Of a DNA stretch of 64,000 bases, positions 35,171 through 46,600 are shown piece after piece. The DNA is from Thelonectria olida. Taxonomy: Eukaryota; Ascomycota; Sordariomycetes; Hypocreales; Nectriaceae. Both the position numbers and the translations under genes were made by a program. Positions within the stretch are counted from its first letter, which is position 1, and the number at the start of each line of letters is the position of its first letter. The stretch is taken from NCBI GenBank assembly GCA_020736575.1, contig JAGPYM010000003.1, forward strand, positions 1,984,001 through 2,048,000, written 5' to 3'. The notes under the pieces are model-generated. The model worked only from the letters and a program-made list of their open reading frames with translations, made no database searches and was not told the DNA's origin.

Positions 35171-35725
35171 AAGACGATGATAACCTTGAGGATGGGTGAG
35201 GCCGCGACGTGATGGATCTGCGACCACAGCAGAAGACTTTAACATTGCTTTAATTCAATCAATGTGAGATGTCTTTAGTTATATTAAAGCTATTGTATTT
35301 TCACAATTCACACTGACACCGTGGCAATCTGAAGGGACACTATCTGGAGCGCCGGAAAGAGAAATAGTACCATATAAACATCCTCTAGCAATGTTCACGA
35401 ATTCTTTTAGCTTTGCGTACCCCATAAAGACATTATAAACATATCCAAGGTCACTTAATATACAGATAATATTGACCCCAATCGTGCTTTCTATCGTTTT
35501 TACTTCTTCTCACTCCTCACAATATGTATCGTCACCTCCATTAACTCTTTGCGTTCATCCCAGCAACGTGGGCCAGTCTTATTGTCATGTGACCACGCAC
35601 GTGCCAAATATCCGGTCGGATTTTCCCGTTAGCCGGATCGCGAATTGCTGCTCCGGCAAAGATTCGTGCCAGCGGCTTCAATTGAGCTCACTCAAGCAAC
35701 CACTTCATCGAACAGCTCAGCCATC
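35171..35725. other. AT-rich spacer and ATP16 promoter
   Basis: Positions 35235-35480 are markedly AT-rich compared with the rest of the window, next to the HET pseudogene. From 35560 the sequence becomes GC-richer and should carry the ATP16 promoter and leader. No gene is seen. Confidence 0.6.
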
Positions 35726-36505
35726 ATGAACTCCCTCCGTCTCGCCCGCGCGGCTCTCCGAGCTCGCCCTGCCGCTATCCGAGTCCCCGTCCAGCGAAGA
35801 ACCTACGCCGAGGCCGTTCCCGACAAGGCAAGCTGCCCTCGTTCGGCTATTGTTGTCACGATTCGATCCGACTGACCGATTGCACAGATCAAGCTGAGCC
35901 TGGCCCTCCCTCACCAGGTATGAACCCCGCCATTACAATTGATCGAAACTGGACCCGATGCGATGGAATTGGAGCTCCCCGATGCAATTGACCGGCAATT
36001 GATGCATTGGTGCTAATTGCCGCACGCAGGCCATCTACAAGTCCCAGGACGTCGTCCAGGTCAACATCCCCGCCGAGTCTGGTGAGATGGGTGTCCTGGC
36101 GAACCACGTTCCTTCGATTGAGCAGCTCAAGCCTGGTCTGGTTGAGATTATCGAGGAGACTGGTGCCCCCAAGCAGTTCTTCTGTGCGTGTCCGATACCG
36201 CAGCGATTAAACAAGGGATGAGTGCTGATGGATTACAGTGTCTGGTGGATTCGCTACCGTCCAGCCTAACTCCATCCTGAGCATCAACGCTGTCGAGGGC
36301 TTCGCTCTTGAGGACTTCAGCGCCGACGCCATCCGAAACCAGATCACCGAGGCCACCAAGGTTGCGAACGGCAGCGGCAGCGAGCAGGACATCGCCGAGG
36401 CCAAGATCGAGTTGGAGGTTCGTGGAACACGCAATATCTCCCCAATTGACCGGTTTGCTAACCAGTTTATAGGTCCTCGAGACCCTGTCCGCCCACGTGA
36501 AATAG
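35726..36505 (+). CDS. ATP16: Mitochondrial F1Fo ATP synthase delta subunit
   Basis: Five exons, 35726-35827, 35888-35917, 36030-36183, 36239-36417 and 36473-36505, give 165 residues, the usual fungal length. The first 30 residues are Arg- and Ala-rich without acids until RTYAEA, a mitochondrial presequence. The mature part has the epsilon/delta beta-sandwich (KLSLALPHQAIY, VQVNIPAESGEMGVLANHVP, LSGGFATVQPNSI) and a C-terminal helical hairpin. The subunit sits in the central stalk and couples rotation of the c-ring to the F1 head. Exon 2 is only 30 nt and the last exon only 33 nt. Intron 1 uses a GC donor (AAG|GCAAGC...CACAG) and intron 4 a GTTCGT donor, both unusual, but the junctions are fixed by the protein sequence. 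Confidence 0.95.
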
Positions 36506-36855
36506 ATGTGTGCAGCGTTGGAGTGACGGAGACTTTTGTACATCAACTTACTACCCATTCCTAGCATCGAGCTGAGACAATTGATACCAGTCATGGTTGT
36601 GCTACTATCAAAAATATTTCGGGTCTCTTTGTCGAGTACTTTGCGAGTGAATGCTTCCCCGGATTCATCGACTGTTGAACCGGGCCATTGCGACGCCGAA
36701 CCTCCTTCCCTTGATGTTTTTGCTTTCCACGCGTCTAAACCTTGGTTTCAATTGGAAGCCTCTCAACTTCCTAAAATTCCCTCCAACGCTTAGAATGCCA
36801 TTGTCTTATCATTATAGCTTTTCGTCTCGTTGCCGTCATCCATATCTTGTCGGCA

Positions 36856-39800
36856 ATGGCACATTCATTGACTCGTCATCACAGCCAACTCGGACTTCAA
36901 CAGACTTCGCCAATGCTACATCAGCAAACTCACGAAACTCGACTCTCAGAGGACATCGACGATGAAGACATTCCTTCAGGCATCGTCGGCGACCGCATCC
37001 GCCAGCTAAAGAAGATTGCGAAGAAAGAAGCGCCCGATGAGTTGCCATCGCCAACATCACAACGGGAACGTGAAAACACCACTCTGGGATGGGGACGCAG
37101 AGTGGATAGTCGCTTTGCGAAGCCTGCATCACACAACACGCTGATCAACGAACGCCCGAGTCTTCTTCTGGAGGAGACGTATTACGGGATAAATTCACGA
37201 ATAAGTCAGCACCGTGATTCTGGGAGGCACCAGGGCTCATAGGGAGGCGGGTTATGCCTCTCAGGAAGGCTACGGCAGAGCACCTCTATGGGGCAACTGG
37301 AAGGTCTACAAGGATTCACGCACGGCTATGAGGAGGCCACCGATTTCTCTACTATACGACTCGGCGAGCATGGTGTCGATGATTTATTGCAAACACGCCC
37401 CCTCGACATCCGCTCTCTCCGACGTTCACTTCATCCATCTCCGTCCTCAAGTTCGATTGGACGAAGACAAGATGCGATGGAGATGTTTGAGCAGCATGGT
37501 ATATCGAGACCTGAAGGGTGGCTGTCTGCAGATGGTTCTATCGCCTCCGATCAACCTGTATTCGAACAGAAAAAGGTCTTCCGAGTGTGTCATGCCTGTG
37601 GAGAGGCCTTGGATGCTCGACAGTACTGTTCTCATTGTGGTCACGACTCATGCTTGAAATGCACCAGCGAGGTTACTGAGGATGGATTCGAAAGGGCACA
37701 CGATGCAATGCGGCAACATGGGCACGGCACTATCGAGCATTCGTTAAAGCGAACCATTCACCGCGTAGAGACGTCCGAACGAAATCACATACACTCGACG
37801 GAAGTTGCTGTCCGCACAGTTCGTCGCCAAGGAGCATCCAAGTCAGATTCGAGCGCTGAAACCACCAAACCCCAGATGCAATTCGATGAACTGCTACCTG
37901 AGCCCGTTCCTCTGCCTCCGGCTCTTGTGGCCCTTCCACGTCCGTTGCGACGGAGTGATGAAGTGAATGCAGGGCCCACGCCTTTGGCGCCCAAGAAGAT
38001 TCCTACAGCAGCAGTGAGGAGCAATCCATTCCTTATTGCGGACAGGGAGATAAAGGCCAGAGCTACTGAACCGAAGACAACAGCAACGAATGCCAGTGTA
38101 AGGAAGTCGACACGACTTACAGACTGCGACTCCCGTCGGACGACACAACGGTTATCGCGTGGCGCCGAGAGCGAAGGGAGACACTTCAATCCAGGCCACG
38201 AAGAGACACAAGCCGGTCACCATTCACTCCGGCACAGTATTGGGTGTGCAGCGCGTGGAAGTACCGTCCAGACAATTAGGGAGTCTGAGGATCGTGATAC
38301 AGTCGAAGTTGGGGAAGCTTCAAACGAGAAACGATTAGGACATCAACCGATTAAGGGAGATTTGCAGCAAAGAATCGACCGACTTTATCATCACGCCCAG
38401 GATCTCCACCATTCGCAACATATCATGGAGCACCTGGCAGCAGGATCAAAGACAATCGATCAAAAGGCGACCCAGGATGAATGGTCAGGTGTATCAACGG
38501 CAGTGCCAAACCGATTGAGGGTGCAGGAACATCCACGAGACCACTCTCTTGCTCGTGATGGCATTGCGACGGTTAGTCACGATGTACCACCACATTCTCA
38601 AAGTTTAGACGTCAAGGAACCCGAACCAGCCCCGACCATACCGCATCCTCTTACCAGCGACGACACTGCAATGGTAGACAATGGGCTGAGCCCCAGATCT
38701 CATAGCATTCCTCAAGATGTTCACACCGAGGTACGCGAACTCGTGAAACCACACTCAATTACCCAAGATCCAGGTTTTGAGGAGAACGAAAGGGATATGC
38801 ATTCCCCGAGAGAGGATCTTCCTCCTCTCAAGTCTCCTACTCCTGAGTTAATGCTCTATGACCCCGACGAACCATTGCCTGCCGACGCTGAAACGTTGGA
38901 TAAAGTAGAAGCAACCAGGTCACGCCCGTCACAAAGACCTGAGAAGTCTCAGCACTCGAGAGTTGTATTTGGACATACAGGTTTCCGCAGGAGACAGGAC
39001 TTTTTGTCTCCTGGCCCAGGTGTCCTCAAGCTCGTCAAGGATAGACGGAAGAATTCAGGAAAGGAGCCGGTTACGGCTTAGGAAAAGCCGACACTCCGAA
39101 GAGTGCCTGCAATTCGAGAGAACTACGACCAGGGACGAACCGATGTTTCAGATATCTCATCTTGGAGACAGCAGCTGAAGAAGGTGGACAAGTCGGAAGA
39201 GCGTCCTTTGGTGAATCCGTCTACGCCGCCAGTTGTCAAATGGCATAGAAGTCTCAGCAAGCTTCCTAGAACACAGGAGCCTGAGGCAGTGGGGAGAAGT
39301 GCTTGCACATTTTGTCACCTGACTGAATCCTCGTCACGGACCCAAGAGGAAGCGACATTCCACCCGTTAGATGAACATGGGGCAACGCGGATCTCTGAAG
39401 AGGGAAAGGGTTTGCACCTGGATTCGCAAAGCCCGCGGTTGAGGCTGAAACAAGTTGAAATGTCGTTGGCTCAGCGAAGTGCCGAGGATGTTGCCGAGGG
39501 TGTTGCCGATGATAATCATGACGAAGAAGAAAAGGAGGAGGTTGTTCAGATGCAAGAGACCAGAACAATTGAGCACGGCAGAACTACAGACCACACCTCG
39601 TATAGGCAGACAGAAGCCTTTACGGAGATACACAATCCCAAGCCGCAGCTCGCCCCTGACCACATCTGCTCATGGCGGACGAGGTATATGGATCTCAGCA
39701 CTGAAGTTGACCAACTCAAGTCTGAAGCCAGTTCGCGGAAACAGCAAGAGCAGACAGTTGAAAGGCCAATTGTTGGGCGAAGTGATGTCGGAGTTGGCAC

Positions 39801-39939
39801 GGATTTGGATCAGCACCAATGTCCCGAGATTAGGATCGAGGGCCTGACGATTGTTATGCATATGAGAGGCAAGGACGACTTGGTGATCAATACGAACTTG
39901 AAGAAGGATGGTATTGGGACTGGACACAAGAGGCGATAG
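36856..39939 (+). CDS. Large zinc-ribbon protein of unknown function (interrupted frame)
   Basis: One reading frame carries three long open blocks, 36856-37242, 37288-39081 and 39103-39939, separated by TAG codons at 37240 and 39079. Together they would encode about 1000 residues. The first stop can be removed by a 60-nt intron (about 37205-37264). The second needs either a 48-nt intron with a weak donor (about 39034-39081) or is a true interruption. Near 37588-37662 are three Cys pairs (CHAC, CSHC, CLKC), a zinc-ribbon pattern with extra His. The rest is charged, low in complexity and rich in His, Arg, Pro and Ser. The C-terminal block IEGLTIVMHMRGKDDLVIN looks conserved, and a short coiled coil (DLSTEVDQLKSEASSRK) precedes it. 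I do not recognise the family. It follows ATP16 on the same strand, 350 nt away. Confidence 0.7.
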
Positions 39940-42657
39940 AGGGGCTTGATGAGGGGAATGACAGGCAGCCTTGGAGTTGTAGTTTAGGGCAGTATCACTA
40001 AGTTTGTAGGAGTATGCGTACATTGTGTTCACTCAAGTTCACAGAATGCCACCATCACCACAACCTTTCCGCCCAACGTCGGTCTCGAAGTCATACTGCT
40101 ACTCGCCCACGCCGCAAGACATGTCACAGACGACCAAAGGGAAAGAAGACAAAACGTCAACCAACTATTCCCCGGCCCCATCCCCTTTAGCCTCCCCTGC
40201 CCACGCCATGATCCTTCCCGGAGCTCCGGCACACACCATCCCGCCCTTCGTTCCCTCTCCGCCTCGCTCACGCGGTTTCCTGGGGCTGGGCTGGTTTTAC
40301 CACAAGAGGCGGTCTGGTTTTCTGCGCAAAAGCAAGAGAAGGCGGCGAGGGAGCCTTTTCTTTCGGGCGAGGCAAGGCTTCCCTTTTCTCCCCGGAGACG
40401 CTAATACGGGGACGGTGACCAGGGGGCGCTGGCTAGCGAGAGGGCCTGGACCGTACGGATACTGTGAAAGGTTTTTCTTTTTCTTTTTCTTTTTTTTCGT
40501 TTGTGGCCTTTGTGTGACGCTGGTGATGGTTGTTTTTTTCTTTTCTTTTCTTTTTTGTTTTGGCTTTGCTTGTCTCATGGCGGGAGCCTTGACCTCCCTT
40601 TATCACCATATTTGCCTCCCCCCTTACATGGACGACAGAGGGTAGACCGGCTTTGTATTAGCTAGTTAGTTGTATGGTGTTTTACGAAAGCAGCATCTAC
40701 GGCAAGGATCATCGCGAACAGAGCAAAAAAAAAAAACAACGGGGTGGGTGGATGGGATGGATGATGGGATGATGGACTCTTGCAGGATTCATCAACAAAC
40801 AGCAGGACTGCCAAGTGTCAAGGAAGCTATGGCCAGACTCTGGCACCATGTCCAACAGAGAAGGGCACATTTGCTAGCATTCGCAGAGCTCTGCATCAAC
40901 GTGACTCGAACGTTGTGAGCGAAAGGGATGTCACGGGCCAGGGAGTGAGCCTCCTCCTGGTTCTGCGTCGTCAAAAGAAAGAAAGAAAAGGAAGAAAAAG
41001 TAAACCCCCCCCCCAAAAGAAAACAAAAAAAAAACAACAACAACAGAAGGCTGAAAACGCACCTCCTACAAGGGAGAGACAGAGCGACTCTTGTTAGTAC
41101 TTCGTAGTCAGTCTTTTGAAGCGGTGAGGCCTGACGCTTCTCAAGTCCGGTTCGAGATGGATCTCGCTCTCGTCGGCTTCCTCCATGTTTGGTTCCCAAA
41201 GAAGCTTTCTCTCTCTCGTCTAAGCACGAGCAAGGCCCGGTAGTTGGATGAGGATGGGGAATTTGCGGTCGTACAGATCCATTTCTTCGTCCCATGCTTA
41301 GCTTGCTTGCAAGGTCGCGTCATCGCATACAGGCAGGTGTGTATCACTCACATATTGTAACTTACCCGTAGGCAGAACCTGGTTAAAAAAGAACAAGTGG
41401 CATTGCATGTCGTTTTGTTTTTTGGTGTCTCCAGTCCCAATGTCTCCCTCTTTCTTTCTCCAGCCCCCCCCACTCCTACCAACTTGCATGTATGTAGCTA
41501 CATAGTAACTACTTCGTACCAAGAGGGAGGAAAGCTCACCTTGAGCGGTGAAGATGGCTGGCGGTGTGAAGGAGAGAGAGAGAGACAAGGGCGTGTGCGC
41601 ACGAGTCACGCCAAGGGATAGCTTCCGGGCGGCATGACAGCCGTGGGAGACGGACCAGCCTTCTTTCTCAACAGGCTGGGGAACTCGCACCCACCGGTAA
41701 CGAAGAGGGAGCTCGGAGCAAGAGAGGATCTGTTCGTGGGTAGGAACCCGAGTTGACGAAAGCTCCCTCTTAGCTCGACTTGGCCTTGTTCGCGGTAGCG
41801 GCAGCCAACAGGGCAACGAACGAACTGGTGGATCGCTTCTTCCCGGCAGTTGGACTGGACTGGACGGGATGGTTCTTTTGCAAGAATCTCATGGCTTGCT
41901 TTCGCGTCATATGGCCACGATGGTTCAAGGAAGAACCTAGGCCAAAGGCGGGTGCCTGCTTTGTAACTCGTACTTTGTATCCGTAGTTACTTTGTAGCCG
42001 GCGGACGAGGCTGGGGATATGTCGTCCCCTTGACTACTCCGCACGAACATTGCTGACCACGGCCGGCCAAGCAAAGGTATTTTTATTCCAAGCCATTGGA
42101 CTCGGGAACAGGGACTAGCGAGGTTGGTTCATGTCCCTTAGCTTCTCGGGTCGGGCGGGTTAGTCAACTCAGCAACCCCGGTAGAAGAGCATCCTCTCTG
42201 TCTTGTCTTGTTTGTTGTTGTTGTTGTTGTTGTTGTTGTCTGTGCGCTTGAGAAAGGAAAACATCTCGATTCCTTCTTGAATCCATTGGATCACAAACTG
42301 CGAGATGCCAATCTCGGCACCTGGCCACACCCCCCCCTCCCCTGAACACCTTGAACACGAGGCCCCGTTGGCCGAACTGAGGAAAGAGAAGAGATGACGG
42401 CTGCGGCGAGGCGTCAAGGGAGCATCGATGATCGAACCAGTGAGGCTCTCTGATAACCCTGTTCGCTATGCCTGTAGTTATCTTGTATGATTGGGGATAG
42501 TGTCAAAGTTAGACATCTAGTACCTAGTAATGTCCAAGCGTGGTTGGAAATGAACCGACCACGGCCGTCCATGGAAGAAGAAAAAGAAAAGAAAGCTCAA
42601 AGCACCACCACCAAGAAACTGTGATTCGCTCTCTTCGTTCCCCCAAGCACTTCGCTC
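39940..42657. other. Intergenic region with homopolymer and purine/pyrimidine tracts
   Basis: No gene is supported. A 206-codon plus-strand frame (40025-40645) exists, but it encodes poly-Phe from T tracts and resembles nothing known. Present are T-rich blocks at 40470-40500 and 40540-40560, an A run at 40727-40737, a C run followed by A runs at 41003-41045, a (GA)n run at about 41570-41585 and a (TTG)n microsatellite at 42212-42239. Confidence 0.6.
42212..42239 (+). repeat. (TTG)n trinucleotide microsatellite
   Basis: About nine uninterrupted TTG units lie downstream of the SMP-30 gene, which is on the minus strand. It is probably polymorphic between strains. Confidence 0.9.
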
Positions 42658-43624
42658 CTATAGCTTAAACTCGTACAGTTCCAACCCCCTGGTCCCAACG
42701 TCGACGCGGAACACATCCCCCCCATACTCCCTGCTCGCGCCCTCGCCCTCGTCGTCGGCCGCCGTCGTAATCACCAGCTCGGTGCCCGCAAACTGCACGC
42801 ACGTGATGTTCCTCGTCGGCAGCTGCACCTCGCCCACGAGCTGGCCCGCGGGGCTGATCTTGAGCACGCGGCTCTCGCCAAACACGCACTGCCAGATGTT
42901 GCCGTCGACGTCGATCCTGAACCCGTCGGGCTCCCCGGGCCCGTCGTGCTGGTAGAAGACGCGCCGCTCGCTCACCTCCCCCGTGGCGCCGTCGTAGTCC
43001 ATGGCCAGGATCTGCCGCGCCGTCGAGTGTGTAAAGTACAGCGTGCGGCCGTCGGGCGAGAACCCGGGCGTGTTGGGGATGGTGAGTCCTGAGATGATCT
43101 CCTCGCGAGAGTTGGCGTCCATGCGGAAGAGGGCGCCTGGTTGCTTCTTTTAGCATACGAATGGCAATGTAGGATAGACACAAGAAGCAAGAAAACTCAC
43201 CCTCGGATTGGAAATCCCCCAGCCCAAAGTCCGTCATGGCTCCCAGCCAAAAGCGCCCATGCGGATCTGCAGCGCCATCGTTGCTCCTCACGCGCTCATT
43301 GCGCGTCTCGTGGAAAGGCTGGATGAGGTCATAGGTACCCTTCTTGACGTCGAGCACAGCCAGGCCGTACTTTGTCCCCAAGACGATGCGATCCTCAGGG
43401 TCCACGCCGGCAATGTCGGCCGTTACGGTTGGGCAGACGTCCAGCTGTAGCGTCGTCAGCGAGGAGGGACCCTCGGTCAAGGACACGCGGTGCAGCGTCT
43501 TCTTCTTGATGTCGACGAAGCGCACCGTATTGGAGCGCTTCTCGTAGAAGGGCCCTTCGCCGAGGAGGCAATGAGTCTCGAGCCAGGGCTTCTCGACCTT
43601 CCAGCGTTGGATGTTGGCGGCCAT
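42658..43624 (-). CDS. SMP-30 / gluconolactonase family protein
   Basis: Two minus-strand exons, 43624-43201 and 43136-42658, join through a 64-nt GTGAGT...CCAG intron into 300 residues, the usual family length. The six-bladed propeller's metal ligands are recognisable: Glu23 in LLGEGPFYE, Asn115 in RSNDG, Asn163 in TIPNTPGFSPDG, and Asp212 in the PDGFRIDVDGNIW motif. Enzymes of this family hydrolyse sugar lactones or related esters with a divalent metal; animal members are called regucalcin. The exact lactone cannot be told. There is no signal peptide, so it should be cytosolic. Upstream open sequence in the same frame lacks an ATG and is taken as the 5' leader; the start context is TCATGGCCG. 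Confidence 0.9.
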
Positions 43625-46600
43625 GACTACTTCTTGTGCGATTTGACACGACACGCTGTTTCTCCCAGAATCAAGGCCTTCGCTGTGTTGACGCCTTTGC
43701 TTGTGGATTTGCGGGGTCGGGCTACTGCAGACAGATAGGTAGTTATATATCTTCAACAAGGTAAATTGAGGGGGAGCACCTCTCGGTCCGGTTCGGGCGA
43801 GACACGGAGCTGCTGTGCTTGTCAACTTAGGGCGGAGCTCCCCTCAAAATGTCGGCATCATCGAGCACCACATATGTATGTAAACAATTGCGGGCGACAC
43901 TGCATCTTTATTGCCCTTATATCCATCGAATGAGTAGCCTCCTGTGAGGTTGAAAATGTGCATGGTCCGGGGCTGGTGACAATCCGGGCTCGACCGAGTC
44001 CGGCACCGGCGGGCCTCGAATCCGGCCGCCATGCACCTATCAACCTATTACTGCTTCGTACTACCTACCCGTACGCACATTGAGATCAAGATCAAGATCA
44101 AGCCATTGCTCGGGTCCTTGCATGCCCGGCAGCTACTGTAGCTATCTATGTAATGCCTATCCCCCCCTCGTCCACAGCAGTCGCCCGCGTCGGAACTTTG
44201 TCCCGAAAACCCAAAGAGAGACGTACATATGTGTGACCCCTGTCTGCATGTCTGTTGTGTCTTCGTACCTGACTTCCTGGCCAGCATGTATCATGAAGAC
44301 GAGACATTCAACCGTCGCCACCAATATCACAACGCAAATATAAGCAAACAGAAATCTCACTCTCGCGCCCTGCCCACCAATCAACAGGCACACCCAACTT
44401 GGCTGGCCACCACGCCGGGGACCCGGTTCTCGTTCTACGCGGTGGCGTCGCCGGCTGCAACAATCTCACCTTCGCTGAAGCCCGTCCCAGACTGTCGGGA
44501 CAGAACGAGGCCATTGAGCAACGCCATTGGGGGTACCAGCTTGGAGCAGTCGACACCAATGACACTACTTTGTACGTGTGGAACGGATAGACACCGCCAT
44601 CGTCACCATTGCGAAGCTCCGAGGCAACCAACACAGAAAAGATAGAAAATACAGAATGCCTTGCCAAGGAACTCGGATAATGAGAGTCGTCCAAAAAGTT
44701 GCCTCTTCATTTTCCGCACCAGACGTGGCGCTGACGCTACTGATTAGAAGCAAACCCTCCTGCTCTAGTCAGGTTAATCGTGAGCCACGCCCACCGATTG
44801 GGACGGGACCGACATCAGGGTCGTCGGCGCCAGCTTGGGTCGTCACCAAGTTCCAGACACAAGGCTGACAATCCTGAAGACCTTGTGCAGCTTCATCTTC
44901 GCCTGTGACCATAATTCATTTTATCGCAACATTTGACCTCGCACAGCGAGCGCAATGCGTCTTGCAACCTCTCAGTTCTGATCCCACACCTTCTGGTCAG
45001 CATCATGCACGTGGCTCTGGGACGATGTGTGTGTTGTGTTTGCCCTGTTGCTGAGTCTCCACAGGTAGCAAACGGTCGTTGTTTGCGCTCGGTACGAAGT
45101 ACTCCGCACCGCGCGCAGCTGAGCTGGCCTTGTTGGTGATGAGTGGCCAAGGCTGACTAGTAAACAGCCACAAATACCTGCAAGGTCATCCATCAGCTCT
45201 CGACCGCCTCATAACCCACCTTGAGAAGCCTTTGGCTCATCAATTGCTTCCAGGGGCCTTGGAACCAAGTCATCGAAACCTATTTCGCACACCAAGACGA
45301 ACGGGAGCGAGAACCACCGTGGAGCGGTAAACCCACCTTGACTCTGCACCATTCCGCACTCCACACTCTGGGTCTCTGGCCCTCTGGCCTCCGCACTACG
45401 CTGGGCCGCCCGCCAACACCAGCATTGAGTCTGAGCAAGGTCCTGGGATACGTCAATGACGAGATGACGCTCGTCGTCCGAACTCTTCTCGAGGCCCAAG
45501 GTCCAGACCGGTTTCCACCTGTAAAGTCCCGCAACCCAACAGGCGTGTTGTCAGATTCTCAGGGACCGACATAACCAAGCAAGGGGAACTCATTAGGTTG
45601 TCATCGGGCAGCAACACCACCACCATCCCGCAGACAACCACACGCCTTCACACGTCGAGGACACACGCGCGCGTACACATTGGTAGCCAGGAGGACAACG
45701 CAGCAAAAGGGACAGCTCAACCCGCAGTGGCCGCATGTACGCAGGATCGGTACAGCGCAAGCGCTCCTGGACAAGACACACACCGCCATGTTTTCATGCT
45801 TGAAGCAGCAGCCTGCATCAGCACGCAAGGCGAGCGACGCGGCGCAGAGGAACCGTTGGGTGACGGTACCCGTGAGACCTGCATATGTACAGCTCCGCAC
45901 ACGCACCACGCATACATACCTTCGCATAGCGCATGTACCCGTCACTGGCTTTTGCTGTGACAGTGCATCGTTACTGCATTGCTGGCAACCGATGCAAAAG
46001 AGAGGAGCCTGCATGAACAGGCCCCGGCCTCCTCCCGGCGAACGACCGCAGCACAGACGACACGATGCAGGCATGTCTGGCGAGTGTGTGTGCGCCTGTG
46101 TGCCTGCTGCGAGTAGTGCCGGTACTCAGCGGCCAGGGTGCAAGCCAGCACATCACCAAGAGGGGCGTATTAGTTGCAGGACGCAAATGCATGCCATAGG
46201 TACGTCTCTACCTTCCTTCGTTAGCTGGTTCCAGCTGCTGACTGCCCGCTGCCCTGACCGCTGGGAGAGATGCCTTGGTCACGGGAGGTCGAGGGTCCAT
46301 GATCGCCGGTACTAGACAAGGGTGAGTTGTCGGGCGAGGCCACCACGGAGACCGACCGGACTGATCGCTCAGCGTTCTGAGGCGGTCGGATGAGCGGTGG
46401 GGGTTTGAGCAAGCAAGACGATAGCTCAGAAACTTCGGCCTGGAAGCAGGCTGATTGATGCGAATATGACGTCCCAGCGAGTAATGAGACGGGGAGAGAA
46501 GAGGAGAGAGAAAACAGGAAGGATTTGTCTCGGAGAAACGGACATGGCAAACGGCGGCTAATGAATAAATAAAGATGAAGGTGTAAAATTAGGAGCTGAA

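Noticed and set aside
40025..40645. 206-codon plus-strand open frame
   Set aside because: A large part is poly-Phe produced by T-rich tracts; no similarity to any family and no good start context.
42658..43825. Longer SMP-30 protein starting near 43825
   Set aside because: The upstream part has no ATG and no similarity, and that frame shifts out of the family sequence after the intron; the 300-residue model fits the family.
43980..44035. tRNA-like CCTCGAATCCGG segment
   Set aside because: It lacks the TTC of a T loop and has no D-arm, anticodon arm or acceptor stem around it.
45680..46315. 211-codon plus-strand open frame
   Set aside because: Rich in Cys, His and Arg with no recognisable domain, and mirrored by open frames on the minus strand, as in GC-rich non-coding DNA.
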